DNA of 64,000 nucleotides from Fagopyrum homotropicum (taxonomy: Eukaryota > Streptophyta > Magnoliopsida > Caryophyllales > Polygonaceae), in contig BSWB01000001.1 of the NCBI GenBank assembly GCA_033239125.1, positions 54,217,501 through 54,281,500 of the forward strand, read 5' to 3'. The position numbers and the translations under genes are program-made. This document shows, one piece after another, positions 45,579 to 56,500 of this stretch; the stretch's first letter is position 1; every line of letters begins with the position of its first letter. The notes beneath the pieces are model-generated. The model had not been told where the DNA came from, made no database searches, and saw only the letters and a program-made list of their open reading frames with translations.

Positions 45579-46201
45579 TCACTTTGGGTTATTGTCCAAG
45601 CTGAAGTCATTGAACAATCATTTGGTGAGGAGCACATGTGCTTTAGGACTTTTCAGTGTTTCACCGCTACCACTCTTGAGCACGGAATGAACCCGCCCAT
45701 CTCACCCAAGCCAGAGTGGCGCAAACTCTTGGATGAGATGGTTGTATTTGCAACAAAGGAGTATCTATCTATTTTGTTCAAAGAACCCCGGTTTGTGGAG
45801 TACTTTCGCTTGGCCACACCTGAGTTGGAAAATGGTAGGATGAACATTGGAAGCCGATCCTCAAACAGAAAACCAAGCGGAGGAATCGAGTCTCTTCGTG
45901 CAATCCTATGGATCTTTGTATGGACCTAGACACGGTTCCACCTTCCCGTGTGGCTTGGATTTGGAGTAGCATTTAGGCACGCAATCGAGAAGGACATCAA
46001 GAAACTCGCCATGTTGTAGGAGATGTATAATCAATGGCCATTCTTTAGGATTACCATTGATTTGTTTGAAATGTTGTTTGCCAAGAGTGATCCCGACATT
46101 GTTGCTCTCTACGAGAAGTTGCTCGTCTCCGAAGATCTGCGGGTGTTTGGCAGACAAGAGTTGATTCCATTTGAAGCTGATTACTCTGCGAGAAAGAACT
46201 A
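45579..46201 (+). pseudogene. Captured fragment of plant PEP carboxylase
   Basis: The translation contains EVIEQSFGEEHMCFRTFQ, EPRFVEYFRLATPELE, GRMNIGSRSSNRKPSGGIES, FHLPVWLGFG and EMYNQWPFFRITIDL, all hallmarks of the C-terminal third of plant-type phosphoenolpyruvate carboxylase, which carboxylates PEP to oxaloacetate in the cytosol. About 200 residues run without an intron gap. Two Gln codons have become TAG (45927-45929 and 46017-46019), and the extreme C terminus diverges after LLVSEDLRVFG. It lacks the N-terminal phosphorylation region and most of the barrel, so it cannot be functional. It lies downstream of the other captured fragment, inside the inverted-repeat element. Confidence 0.92.
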
Positions 46202-46551
46202 ACCTCCAACGATGCACCGATCCCAAGTACTCGAAAACGCTCGAAAACGTTGATTTGGCCGTTAGGGTTCTTTAGTGTTGTAGTTTGGCGTGGAAATCTT
46301 ATGTGTTGGGAGAAGACTTCTTTAGGGTGTAGGTATTTATACTAGTAATAAGAAAATCCTACAAAATCAATGAAATAATTGATTCTTTTAAAATCAATAA
46401 ACTTTTGAATACCATAGGAATTTGATGAAAAATTTAAAATCCTAATTGAAAACGAAAACATTTATATGGACTTTATAAAAATCTATATTGAATACCCATA
46501 GACTTTTAAACTCCACAAAAATCCTGTAAAATCTTAATTGAATACGCCCCC

Positions 46552-47366
46552 TGAGTATGTTTATTGAGATTGTAAAACTAAATATTTTTATTTCTATGTT
46601 TTGTAAGATTGAAAATGTTTGTTTCTAAGCTTTTGTTTCGGTTATTTTGTTGTCAAGTTAATACTTTTATCTACTCGTATATGATTGAGTTTTTCATATA
46701 TATGTATCTCATTATGATATATGAATTCTACATTTCAATATATATTATTTGTTTTCCTCGCCATGTCCCTATTTCATATGCTTTTGAGGATTGTCGCTTC
46801 CTTGTTTCTCTCCGTGTCCATTTCCCGTTTCTCTCCGTGTCATATATATGTATCTCATTGGTGATTATTAATCAATTTCGTTTTTTTGGATCGATTATCC
46901 ATCAAATTTTGTCTCTTATCAATTTCCTTTAAAAGAAAAAGAGGACCAAACATACGGGTCTTGTCGACTAAAATTGTCTACATGGCCCATCCACCTCGGG
47001 ACCAAACATATGGGCATTGTCGACCAAGATTGCCTACAAGCCCCATCACCTCCTTCTGTAGGTCTACTGTTTATACTAATTCAAATCCCTTCCCCGGTTC
47101 CCCCTTCACTATCCTCTCTCTCATCTATCGGTCAACGTTTGACAGATGAGCCTTGCCTGAATTTGACCATTTAACGAGCTTCAAAGCTACGGAAAGATGG
47201 AAATTCTTATCCAGGTCGAAGCTTTTTCGCTTTGAAACTGTTTGTCATCCTAGACTTCTAATATGCGGAAGGAGATCCTACAATAGAGGGGGAAGCTAAC
47301 CTTTTTGGCCCCACAAGTGAACGCAAGGAACACTAACCTTATCCCGTCGAGCATCAAGGAGAGCCC
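46552..47366. other. Intergenic sequence with two short tandem duplications
   Basis: No gene found. A unit of about 55 bp beginning GGACCAAACATA is repeated head to tail at about 46943-46997 and 46999-47053. Nearby, 'tttctctccgtgtc' occurs twice (46805-46850) and 'atatatatgtatctcatt' recurs near 46695 and 46842. The target copy AGCCC is at 47362-47366. Confidence 0.6.
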
Positions 47367-47450
47367 TGTAAGAGCCTGAGTCTTCGAGAGATCCCGCACA
47401 TGCGCCTCAGCTGAGACGCAGCTGCGTTGCTTTGTTGGAGCTGTAGTGGG

Positions 47451-48135
47451 CCGCCCCTGCGCCCTGGCTGGCCGCCCCTGCGGTTCTGTGAGCCGCCCCC
47501 AGTGGCCAGGCTAGCCGCCCCTGCGGTTTGTGATGTGCTGCAGCCATCTTCTTTGACCCGAGCTTTGTTTTTGACCCCTCTCTCCTTTATAAGCTTCTCC
47601 TTTCTTTCCTTTCTGATGAGGGTTTGATATCTTCATCCCATCTCACTCTCCCTCACGATCTTCTTTCTCTCTCCTCTCTTGGATCACCTTGGTTGATCTT
47701 TGTTGAGTTTATGAGTTTTGGTGAGAGATCTTGCCTAGCTTTGCTTGGTTTTGTTGTTGTTTGAGGTTGCTGAGCCTTATGAGCCAGCTTGAGGTGTTGA
47801 TGGTGGTTGTGTTGTTCTCCTGGAGAGCTTGTTGGTAAGCTTCCATGGTTTCTCTTCTTTCTTTCTTCTTTTCTCCCTTTCCTTAGCTTGGTTTAGCTTT
47901 CCTTAGGTTTGGATCTTGATTCAGCCACGTTTTGGCTTGCGTTGATGCATATATATGTATGTGATATGTGTATGTTGTTGCTGGAGTGAAGAAGAGTGGA
48001 GAGTCGAAGAAAGGAGTGAAGAAGGAGCTGAAGTGGTGTGTCTCTACACACCAGCCGCCCTGCGCCATCTTTGGACCGCCCCTGCGTCAGCAGTGAGCCG
48101 CCCCTACGCCATCCCTTAGCCGCCCCTGCGGCCAC
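47451..48135 (+). repeat. Dispersed CCGCCCCTGCGG motif
   Basis: At least eight full or partial copies of CCGCCCCTGCG(G) lie in two clusters (47451-47530 and 48050-48135). The outer four bases CCGC and GCGG are inverted. The same motif, in reverse, is in both LTRs of element H (22510-22580, 23100-23215, 29515-29585, 30118-30170). Confidence 0.8.
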
Positions 48136-48484
48136 CTATACTAGCTTAGTGTTGCACTTGGTTCTGCAGGTGTGTGTTACTTCTAGGCCTTCCTTAGGAT
48201 GTCTTTGTTCCCTCCTTTCCTAGTATGAGTGTATAGGATCATGCTAGATGTGTGAGGATGTGTTTGGTTGAGGTTATGATTGGTTTATGCCTTGTACGGC
48301 TTTAAGGACTTAGGTTGATGTTGTTTGAGGTTGTGAGGTTGAGTATGATCCTCATGGATCCCTTTGGGTGTAGGTGTGACCCCTTTGATGAATAGAGGTT
48401 GATATATGTTTATGCCTTGTTGTTAGGCAGTGCCCCTCTCTCAAGATTGGAGGTTGTTATGGATGAGCTGTGTATGAGGTTGAG

Positions 48485-48987
48485 GTAAGTCTGTAGGACT
48501 TACTTAGCTACCATCCCTATATTGGGTGTTTGCATGAGTGGTGTGTGCTTTATATGTTTGCTATGATAGCATGAGTTGTCGTTTTTATCGACCTATGTTC
48601 TATTAATTGCCCCGTATGTATGGCTGTGATAACCTTTCCCTTTCATCCCGCCGTGGAGTCTGGGAGGTTCTCTTGAGTCAGGCCAGGCCTGGTATACGGG
48701 GAGGGCACAACCCACTACCATAGGGTACACGGGTTGTGTGACCGATTCCACTCCAGATGGTTGTCAGGCTCAGAGGCGAGGATGTATCGGTCCTCGTGTC
48801 ACATACTTTCACTTATGTATATATATACGGTTTTTGAGTGAATGGTTGTTATATAAAGATAATAAATGGGTAAATGTGTGATAGCATGCTGGTGTGTTTA
48901 TCTTTCATGATTGTGCTTGTGCTTATGCATTACCTCATATATGTATGGTTAGCTAACGGTTTCATACCGTGTTGTAGTTGTTTACAG
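48485..48987 (+). other. Candidate intron in Tekay-like solo LTR
   Basis: Donor GAG|GTAAGT at 48485 lies in an inverted repeat (GTAAGTC and GACTTAC, about 48485-48503). Acceptor TTTACAG|GTT is at 48987. The length is 503 nt. Confidence 0.4.
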
Positions 48988-49314
48988 GTTAGGCGCTGCT
49001 GAGTGATCTGGCAGGGTGACAGGCCGAGGACTCTCGTACATTAGGTGGTTGGTTTGGGATGTTTACCTTTCCTCTCCTGCGTGAGGATGATGTCTTGTTT
49101 TCCCTCTTGTGTGAGGATGTTGTTTATACTCGGCTATGTTGTCTTTATATTTTGAGATGTACTGTTTATACATTTTTATGTATTTGTTTTATATTTGTCA
49201 GTGTCATGTTATAAGGTCCAGTGAACTTGTTGTCAGGCTAGGGTCAGGATCCATTGTGAGATCCTAGCCCAATGTGGCATCCCGAGTCCCGCGGATTCGG
49301 GGTGTTACAAGCCC

Positions 49315-49920
49315 CTTCTCAGTAACTCCTCCTTCCCTTATTAAACTTACACGTTTCAATTTGAATATCGATTCCTCCTCCCCAATTAATTTACTTTGAT
49401 TTTAATATTCATATATTTAGATTTTCCGCAGTTTATAACTCCCTTTATATTTTCTTACTAAAACTGACTGAAGTTTCTGTTTTCAAATCTTCATTAAACA
49501 AAAACTGAATTTTCTTATCTTACACCATGTTTTTTCTCATCAATTCATTGGATAAGTTATAGGTTTGAGTGTATAATTTATGAAATTGGGTGCATTTTCG
49601 TTAATTGTGATACTATTCGTTTATATTGTGATAAAAATAACATATAAAATGCAGTCAAATAATTTGATGCCTAAGCGTATATTGTACCGATAAAGAGAGA
49701 CGTCCAACAACAAAGATAATAGCTTGTTTCTAAAATCCAAAGAAATTGTCTCAATTGTTGATCATATTCTAGAAGACGCCTTAGTTACACCTCCTTCAGT
49801 CCCAAGAACTATGACCAATAAAGCATTACTTGAAGAGATCATAAATGGTTCAATAATGACCAAAGATGGCATAATCAAGGATGACGAATGTATATACTCC
49901 GATGACGACTTCTAGGTAAT
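49315..49920. other. Intergenic sequence with a 63-residue open frame
   Basis: AT-rich sequence. A frame at 49724-49915 (MFLKSKEIVSIVDHIL to DDECIYSDDDF) has a balanced composition that could be an exon fragment, but I do not recognise it and nothing supports a start or splice sites. Confidence 0.3.
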
Positions 49921-50502
49921 AAATGTTTCAAAAGCCTTTATTGGTTTGAGTGTGCCAGACCTCTTGCTTGAGTGAGCTTGACCTGAGACTTACCCGGTGA
50001 AGGTTAGTTCTATTCCCTTAGGTTTAGTGGTTGGTTTGAGTTTATGTTTCGTTCCTTATATCCTTGAGACTTACCCGGTAATAAGATCTTTGATTTGGGA
50101 TAGTTGGTTTATGATACCTACCCCGTGATCATTCCCACCTTAAAAACACCATTTCTGAGCGATCCCAACCTTGTCCTAATTTTTAGAAGTCTTGAATCAA
50201 AAACCACAACTGGATACCTTGATTTTTAGAATCTACATTGCTTGATTATCTTACTACTCATCTTTATTGTTTTTGTCTCTTTCACTCTTGAGTACCAGCG
50301 TTGATCTATTCTATTTTTGATTTATCACCATATTGACCACCATATTGATTTCACCTCAGTCCCTAAAATCAACCTTGGAATATTTGCTTTTACTGCAACT
50401 TGATCCTTACACTACGAGTTCACTTATTTGCTTTGGCTTTTATTACAAGTATAAATTTAAGATTGTATTCGTTCATTATTTACACACGTTTGAGAGCGAA
50501 CA
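49921..50502 (+). mobile_element. Truncated Athila LTR, 3' part
   Basis: It carries two iterated 17-mers (49984-50000 and 50065-50081), a decayed third near 50110, the ACACTACGAGTTC block and the end ACACACGTTTGAGAGCGAACA. It aligns with the last third of the A-family LTR but is clearly more diverged. No primer site follows. Confidence 0.8.
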
Positions 50503-50634
50503 GCTTCAGCAGCGGCGTAAGAGGAGCCTAAGCCACAAACTCAACGGACACCTGCCTCCCAACCACAAATTAACCACTAAGGTAATCGCTAGCAAAAGAC
50601 AGTGGCAACCGAAGAACCCTCACACACAAAGCGT

Positions 50635-50925
50635 CTAAGATATGTTTCCCTTAACTCTACCGCAAGAAGTACCTTTGGGAAAGGACTTATTGCATTTTAA
50701 TTCAAAATTAATATCAACAACGAGGGTTGGTTCATGAAAGTTATTACAAAGCTTAGAAGGGGGAGGCTTGTAGGGATGCTTAGCCTCTAACACCTTCAAA
50801 GTCTCCTCACTATAATGAGCAACTCCAAAAACACAAAACCTTAACATCGGCCATAAAATGCCCATCTGAAACCTTGCAGAGACATTACTTGATACTAGGG
50901 CTTCTCTCTGAACCATCTCTATCAC
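50635..50925 (-). pseudogene. Fragment of a LINE-derived reverse-transcriptase-domain gene
   Basis: The minus-strand frame of 96 residues contains ALVSSNVSARFQMGILWP, EETLKVLEAKHPYKPPPS and KSFPKGTSCGR. These resemble the segment just before the RT palm in the many plant 'reverse transcriptase domain-containing' proteins of LINE origin. The active site itself is absent. The frame ends 16 bp before element C begins. The family call rests on remembered motifs. Confidence 0.55.
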
Positions 50926-50940
50926 CTAAGCCACCCTCGA

Positions 50941-51547
50941 TGATAGCATGAATTATAGTCTATATTTTGAGGTTTGTTTGGACGTTTTATCTTTCATAAT
51001 CTGCATGTTTGTGTGTATAATATGTGATTATACTACCATTTCATCTACCTTTGCGAGAATCGAGGTCTACACCTAGTTTTGTTGTAATTGCAGGTAATTT
51101 GGTACGTTTTGCATCAAAAAGGAGCGAAAGGAGTCATGAGTCATTTAGAGCTACATCCAGGAAGCATAGCCATGGATTAAAGATTTACTTTGGACCAGTT
51201 TTGAGATATTTCGCATTCAGTTGTGACTCACCTCGGTTGACCAGAGATTCACCTCGACCGAGGCGATCCAGAGACACCAACTCGACCGAGGCGAATACCT
51301 AGGACGTGGCGAGAATATTTTATTCTTGGGTGAGATCTTTTAAAATTGGAAAGAGATCTTATATTTTTGGGCTTGGCTCCTGGAAGGAAGGTGATATGCA
51401 GAATCATATATTTTACCTATATTTATAGGAAAATATCTTTCTAAGATTTATTATCTTTGGAGGGTTATTTTCCTATAAAAAGGGTCGGATTTCCCATAAT
51501 TCCGGCATCCGCTTAGAGCTGGACATCTCGCATACATCCTGCATACA
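50941..51547 (+). mobile_element. Athila element C (family A), 5' LTR part 1
   Basis: It begins TGATAGCATGAATTATAG, as in element A. TATA box TATAAAAAGG at 51474-51483. Quasi-palindrome CACCTCGACCGAGGCG at 51250-51265. It is interrupted by element B after ATACA (51543-51547) and resumes at 62769; the two parts sum to about 1.75 kb. Confidence 0.93.
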
Positions 51548-53380
51548 TGATAACACGATTTATAGCATAGTTTTAGGTGCACATTTAGGTAGAATTCTCG
51601 CTCAATCATGCATTATCTAGCACTAGTCAAATACGTTTTGCACTCAAAACATGTATTTTGTCGAGATAGACGTCTACACGGACTTGTGTGCGTTTTGTAG
51701 GTATTTCGGGAAGTTTCGACCCAAAACGACACGTTTGAGGGTCGCTCATTTAGAGGACACGTTTCCAAACTCATTAGAACGCAAGGCAAGGGCTGAGAAG
51801 GACTCAAGGAACCTTGCCAACACAGGCCATGCACCAAACCACAGCCTAATGATCCAAGGCGAAGTTTCTGCACAGAATCACGGTTCTCTGAAGAACCACG
51901 GCCGTGGAAATGACCGTGGATTTTGCCAGATTTTCGTGACAGCTGTGCCACGACTCTCATGGCCAGCTCATGAAGAAATTGGTTATAAAAGTGGTCCTTG
52001 ATAGTTGTTAGAGGCAGCTGGGATTTGGGTAGTTTGAGAGCAGCTCACATATTCTCCATTTTTCTTTGACAAAATATATTCCAAGAAGAAGAAGGACTTT
52101 TTCTAGGAAGGAAAGTGCAAGAAGAAGAAGAAAAGGAGCCATTGCCATTGAAGAGGAGAGGAGAAGACACACTTAGCTCTTGTATTTTCGGATTTATTTC
52201 TAGAAGTTTTTGAACTCTTGAACCTTCCCTTGGAAGGGTTGTAAGTCGTTCTAATTTCATCTTCAGATTTAGATTGTGTTTGAAGTTCATTTGTTCATCT
52301 TCTTTCTCTCATTTTCTTGCAATGGAGGTTATGAATCTATGCTTGTTTGTTTTGATTTCTAATATGAATGTTGTAGGCTAGATTGATGTGATTCTAGGGT
52401 AAGGAAAGGATGGTTATGCCTAGATCTATGATAGGACGAACTTAGATTTACCTTTGGATGATTTTTGTTTATGAACGTAGCTACTGTTAGAAATCACGGG
52501 TAGTTCTTGAAGAACCACGGTCGTGGTTTCTGTAGAACAAACCGTGGTTCTTCCTGGTTCGAAGGATCTTATCTTAGGTTCATAAAATTGTTGAAACCCT
52601 AAGTTTTTGCTGAGTTTAACCTACCCTAGGGTGTCCTAGTGTAGCGACTAAGTGTTAGGAGAGACTTACCCGGTAATCCTTGCCCTTAGAATCTAAAATA
52701 GCAAAACCTTAGGTAATGGTGAGCCTAATAAGCCGCCATTGGATTAAATGTGCTAGGATAGTTGATTAGGACTTTCCTTTCCGAGACTTACCCGGTGAGG
52801 ATAGGTTGGATCCCTAATTAAACAATCCGGTTTGTGTTAAATTCCTCCCCTTAGGTTCTTAGAGACTTAACCGGTAATGAGACCTTAGGTGTGGATTAGT
52901 TGGATCATGAGACTTACCCGGTAATTGATCCCATTTTAGGAACACTTAATCCCAACATATCATAATCAATCCAAAGAATGAATAGATAACTTGAGTTTTA
53001 TGCCATAACCGGAATTTCCAACCCCTAGAATCCGTCTTCCTTTTCTCTTGATCAATATCTCGTTTGACTCGTTTATTTGTGCTGATTTTTGGTTTGGTTT
53101 GATTTATTGCTTTGCATGAGTTATGGCCCTTGCTTGATGACCATAAAAACCAACAAAAACATTGAGTTTTCCATTTTCTTTGTTCCTCATCTTGTCTTAG
53201 CCTAGATTTACACTATTTTTGATCATTGCTTGACTCGATTTCACCTTAGTCTTTGAGTTCGACCTCGGAATACTTACCTTTCTACATAACGATCCGTACA
53301 CTGCGGGTTTCGCTAGGTAGTTTAGGATTTAGTTCGAGTTTATAAATGTAAAGCTTTTTGTGCTATTTCCTAGCGTGACA
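51548..53380 (+). mobile_element. Athila element B, 5' LTR
   Basis: 1833 bp, TGATAACACG to AGCGTGACA. TATA box TATAAAAG at 51984-51991. The iterated 17-mer occurs at 52661, 52783, 52862 (one mismatch) and 52908. Quasi-palindromes CCACGGCCGTGG (51896-51907) and AACCACGGTCGTGGTT (52513-52528) are present. Comparing with 60931-62763 by eye I find one difference, A at 51629 against C at 61012. Confidence 0.97.
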
Positions 53381-53386
53381 AGTTTT

Positions 53387-53404
53387 TGGCGCCGTTGCCG
53401 GGGA
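53387..53404 (+). promoter_or_regulatory. Primer-binding site of element B, tRNA-Asp type
   Basis: TGGCGCCGTTGCCGGGGA, identical to that of element A, six bases after the LTR end. Confidence 0.92.
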
Positions 53405-53520
53405 CTAGGTCTAGATTGAGTCATTTCGTGATTATTGGTAGTGTAGATCTTTCTTGTTGCTTTTGATCTCTCTTTGGTGTGTGTCTTTGCTTTTCAGGAC
53501 ATCTCTTACTCTTTAGGTGT

Positions 53521-56500
53521 ATGCGAAGATCTCGTGGCAAGGATTTAGCTCCATTCGATCCCGAACCGGAGAAAACCCTTAGATCTAGATCCAAGAGCAT
53601 TCGAAAAGAGAAAGAGATGGCCGGTAGGAATCTCCAAGCTGAGTTGGATGAAGCCTTAGAGCAAATTAGGCTAAGAGATGAGCTCTTGGAGGAAGAAAGG
53701 AGACTTTCCAATGAGAGGCAAGAGGCAACTAGGAGGGAGATTGAGGAGATTAGGCAAGCACTTGTGCAAAGGAAGCTTAACCGTCAACAACCTCCTCCAC
53801 CTCCACCACAACCGCAGCCGGCGGTGAACGTTAGGGTTGTGCCCATTGCTATGGATGAGCCACAAACATTGGGGCAACGTATGGATCCGGCACAAAGAGC
53901 ACACCGCCCGGGTGTGAACTTAGGAGATCCCGCAGCCCATGATTACGAGCTCCGCCCTCAAGTTCTACAAATGATCCGGCATAACCAATTTAGAGGGATG
54001 GAAGGAGAGTCTCCTCACCAACATTTGATGAACTATGAGATTTTGATGGAGACTCTTAGACCGCCGAGATTGGAGAGCAACAACCATAAGCTAAGGGCTT
54101 TCTCCTTCTCTCTTAAGGACAAGGCCTTAGCTTGGTATCAATCTATTCCACAAGGGAGAGTTGGTACTTGGGAGGAGATGACAACCGAGTTCTTGACCAA
54201 GTTCTTCCCACCTTCCAAGACTACCGAATTAAGGGGAAAGATCAATGCCTTTGTGATGAGGGATAGAGAAAGTTTGTTCAAGTCTTGGGAGAGATTCAAA
54301 GACCTTCTCCTAGATTGCCCACACCATGGTATACCGAAGATTGAGCTATTGGAGATCTACTTCAAGGGGCTTGATGAAGATAGCCAATTCAAGCTTCAAT
54401 CTCTTTCCGGTGGGACATTTATGGAGAAACATGTAGATGATGCTTGGGAGTTTGTGGAGAAGCAAGCTCTAGTGATTGAGAAGTACTCCCATAGGAAGAG
54501 TGAAGGGAGAAAGGCGGGAGCATATGAGGTGAGCGAAGTCACCATGAGCAATTTCAAGCTTGACGCCATCAACAATGAGTTGAAGTCCTTGAGAGAGTTA
54601 TGCACTACCACCTTGAAGAGCCAAGCAACTCCTCAAGCACCTCCACGAGCCAACTTGTCTTCCAAGGAGGAAGATGTGAATTATATGGGAAGGGGCAATT
54701 TCAACAATTACCAAGGCCCAAGAAATTTCAACAACAACCGGCAATTCAACAATTACCGGCCAAACCACAACCATCCCGGGTTTTCTTACTCTAATCCGGA
54801 TGGAGCCTTGAACCCTCCCGCCTCCACAAGCACAACTCCACCACAAAGAGCTTCACAAGAACCTCCACCCGGTTTTACTCAACCTTCAAAGGATAGAACC
54901 GAAGTCATGTTTGAACAATTGCTAGGAAGATTGAGTGGACTTGAGAGCACCGTTACTTCAATTTCTAAAGCTCAAAAGGTCTTGGAAGCACAAGTCTTTC
55001 AAAAGGCGGGTGAGGCACATAGAGACCCGGGGAAGCTTCCCGGAAGAACCGAAGACAACCCAAGAGGCCAAGTTTTGGCTATCACAACAAGGAGTGGGTT
55101 GAGTATGAAGGATCCTTTGCCCAAGGACCAAGCTAAGGGGAGTCAAGTAGTGGTAGAAGAGGGAAGAAAGCAAGATGATGGAGGCAAGAGCAAGGATGTA
55201 GAGCCAACTTATGTAGCAGCGCCTCCATACAAGCCACCACTACCGTTCCCACAATCAAGAGCAAGAGCTCGTTTGGACAATCACTTTGGTAAGTTCCTTG
55301 AACTAATGTCCAAGTTACATATTAACATTCCGTTCATGGATGCCATCTTAGGAATGCCGGCATACGGAAAATTCTTGAAAGAAATACTCTCCAACAAAAG
55401 GAAGTTGGAGGAGTATGGGGAGATTAGGATGACCAAGAGATCCTCGGAGTTAATCCAAACAATGAAGGAGGCAATGCCTCCCAAGCTAAGGGATCCGGGC
55501 TCTTTTTGTGTTCCGATTGGAGTAGGAGACGTGAAGTACGAAGCCCTTTGTGATCTTGGAGCAAGTGTAAGCATCATACCGCTTGCACTTAGTAACAAGG
55601 TCGGGCTAGGAGAGCCAAAACCGGTCAAGATGACCCTCTATATGGCGGACCGTTCTATCACTCATCCAGTTGGGATTCTTGAGGACATTCCGGTGCAATT
55701 GGGAGGATTCTATGTGCCTATTGACTTTGTAGTGTTGGACATTCCGGCGGATTACCCGGTTCCCATCATCCTAGGAAGACCTTTCTTAGCTACCTCCGGA
55801 TGTTTAGTGGATTGCAAGAACGGGACTCTCTCCTTCAACATAGGAGAGGAGAACATCAAGTTCAAGCTATCCACAATGATGAAAGGGCCAACCCTTGATG
55901 AAGATATCTTCAACATAGTCGAGCAAGAAGAATCTAGAGAAATGGTGAGCTCGATTTTGATCAAGGATCCCTTGGAGAAGGTTCTTACCTTGAGTATAAT
56001 GGAGGAAGACATTGAGGAGAATTGCAATGAAGAGATCAAAGCCTTGGAGGCATTGGAAGAGGAGCCAAGAGTTGGATTTGAGAGCCATGAAGAAATTGTG
56101 AACAGCTGCAAGTTCCACGGTCGAGATTTGGGTTCCACGGCCGTCAAACTCTCTGGACAACTCCGAGAAGCAAGCTTGGTAAGAACCACGGTCGTGGAAG
56201 TTGAGCCAACCGTGATTCCAACCGTGGTTTCCCTTGAATCAGCTCTTGATGATGATCAAGCTTCTAGGAGCCAAGGAGAGTCTTCATTTGCTTTGGATTC
56301 ATCTCATCCAACCTTGTTTGGATCGTCTTCAACCGATAAAGGTCCTCCCTCACTTGAACTCAAACCCCTCCCCTCTCATTTAAAGTATGCATTCCTTGGT
56401 GATAATTCTACATATCCGGTGATTGTTAATGCATGCTTGAGTGATGATGAACTTGCTAAATTGCTGCATGAACTAAGATTGCATAGGAAAGCCATTGGTT

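Larger units (their letters stand above)
44837..46551. mobile_element. Terminal-inverted-repeat DNA element with captured gene fragments
   Basis: The ends are GGGGGTGTATTCAAT and ATTGAATACGCCCCC, inverted with one mismatch over 15 bp, and the similarity continues as AT-rich 'attcaat..gatttt' subterminal repeats. The flanks are TAA on the left and TGA on the right, so a 3-bp PIF/Harbinger-like duplication with one mutation is possible. No transposase is seen. The interior carries fragments of two unrelated plant genes in the same orientation, as in Pack-type elements. Confidence 0.75.
47367..49309 (+). mobile_element. Tekay-like solo LTR
   Basis: It begins TGTAAGAGCC, ends GGGTGTTACA, and is flanked by an exact AGCCC duplication (47362-47366 and 49310-49314) with no internal domain. 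Length is 1943 bp. TTTATAAG near 47586 is a likely TATA box. GC-rich repeats of CCGCCCCTGCGG form cover 47451-47530 and 48050-48135. A candidate intron spans 48485-48987. Confidence 0.92.

Noticed and set aside
49724..49915. 63-residue frame as a host gene
   Set aside because: No recognised domain, no splice or promoter support, and it is sandwiched between a solo LTR and an LTR remnant. Kept only as part of an intergenic entry.
51613..52290. Identical small frames in both LTRs of element B (also at 60996-61673)
   Set aside because: Identity reflects the near-identical LTRs, not selection; they overlap on opposite strands.
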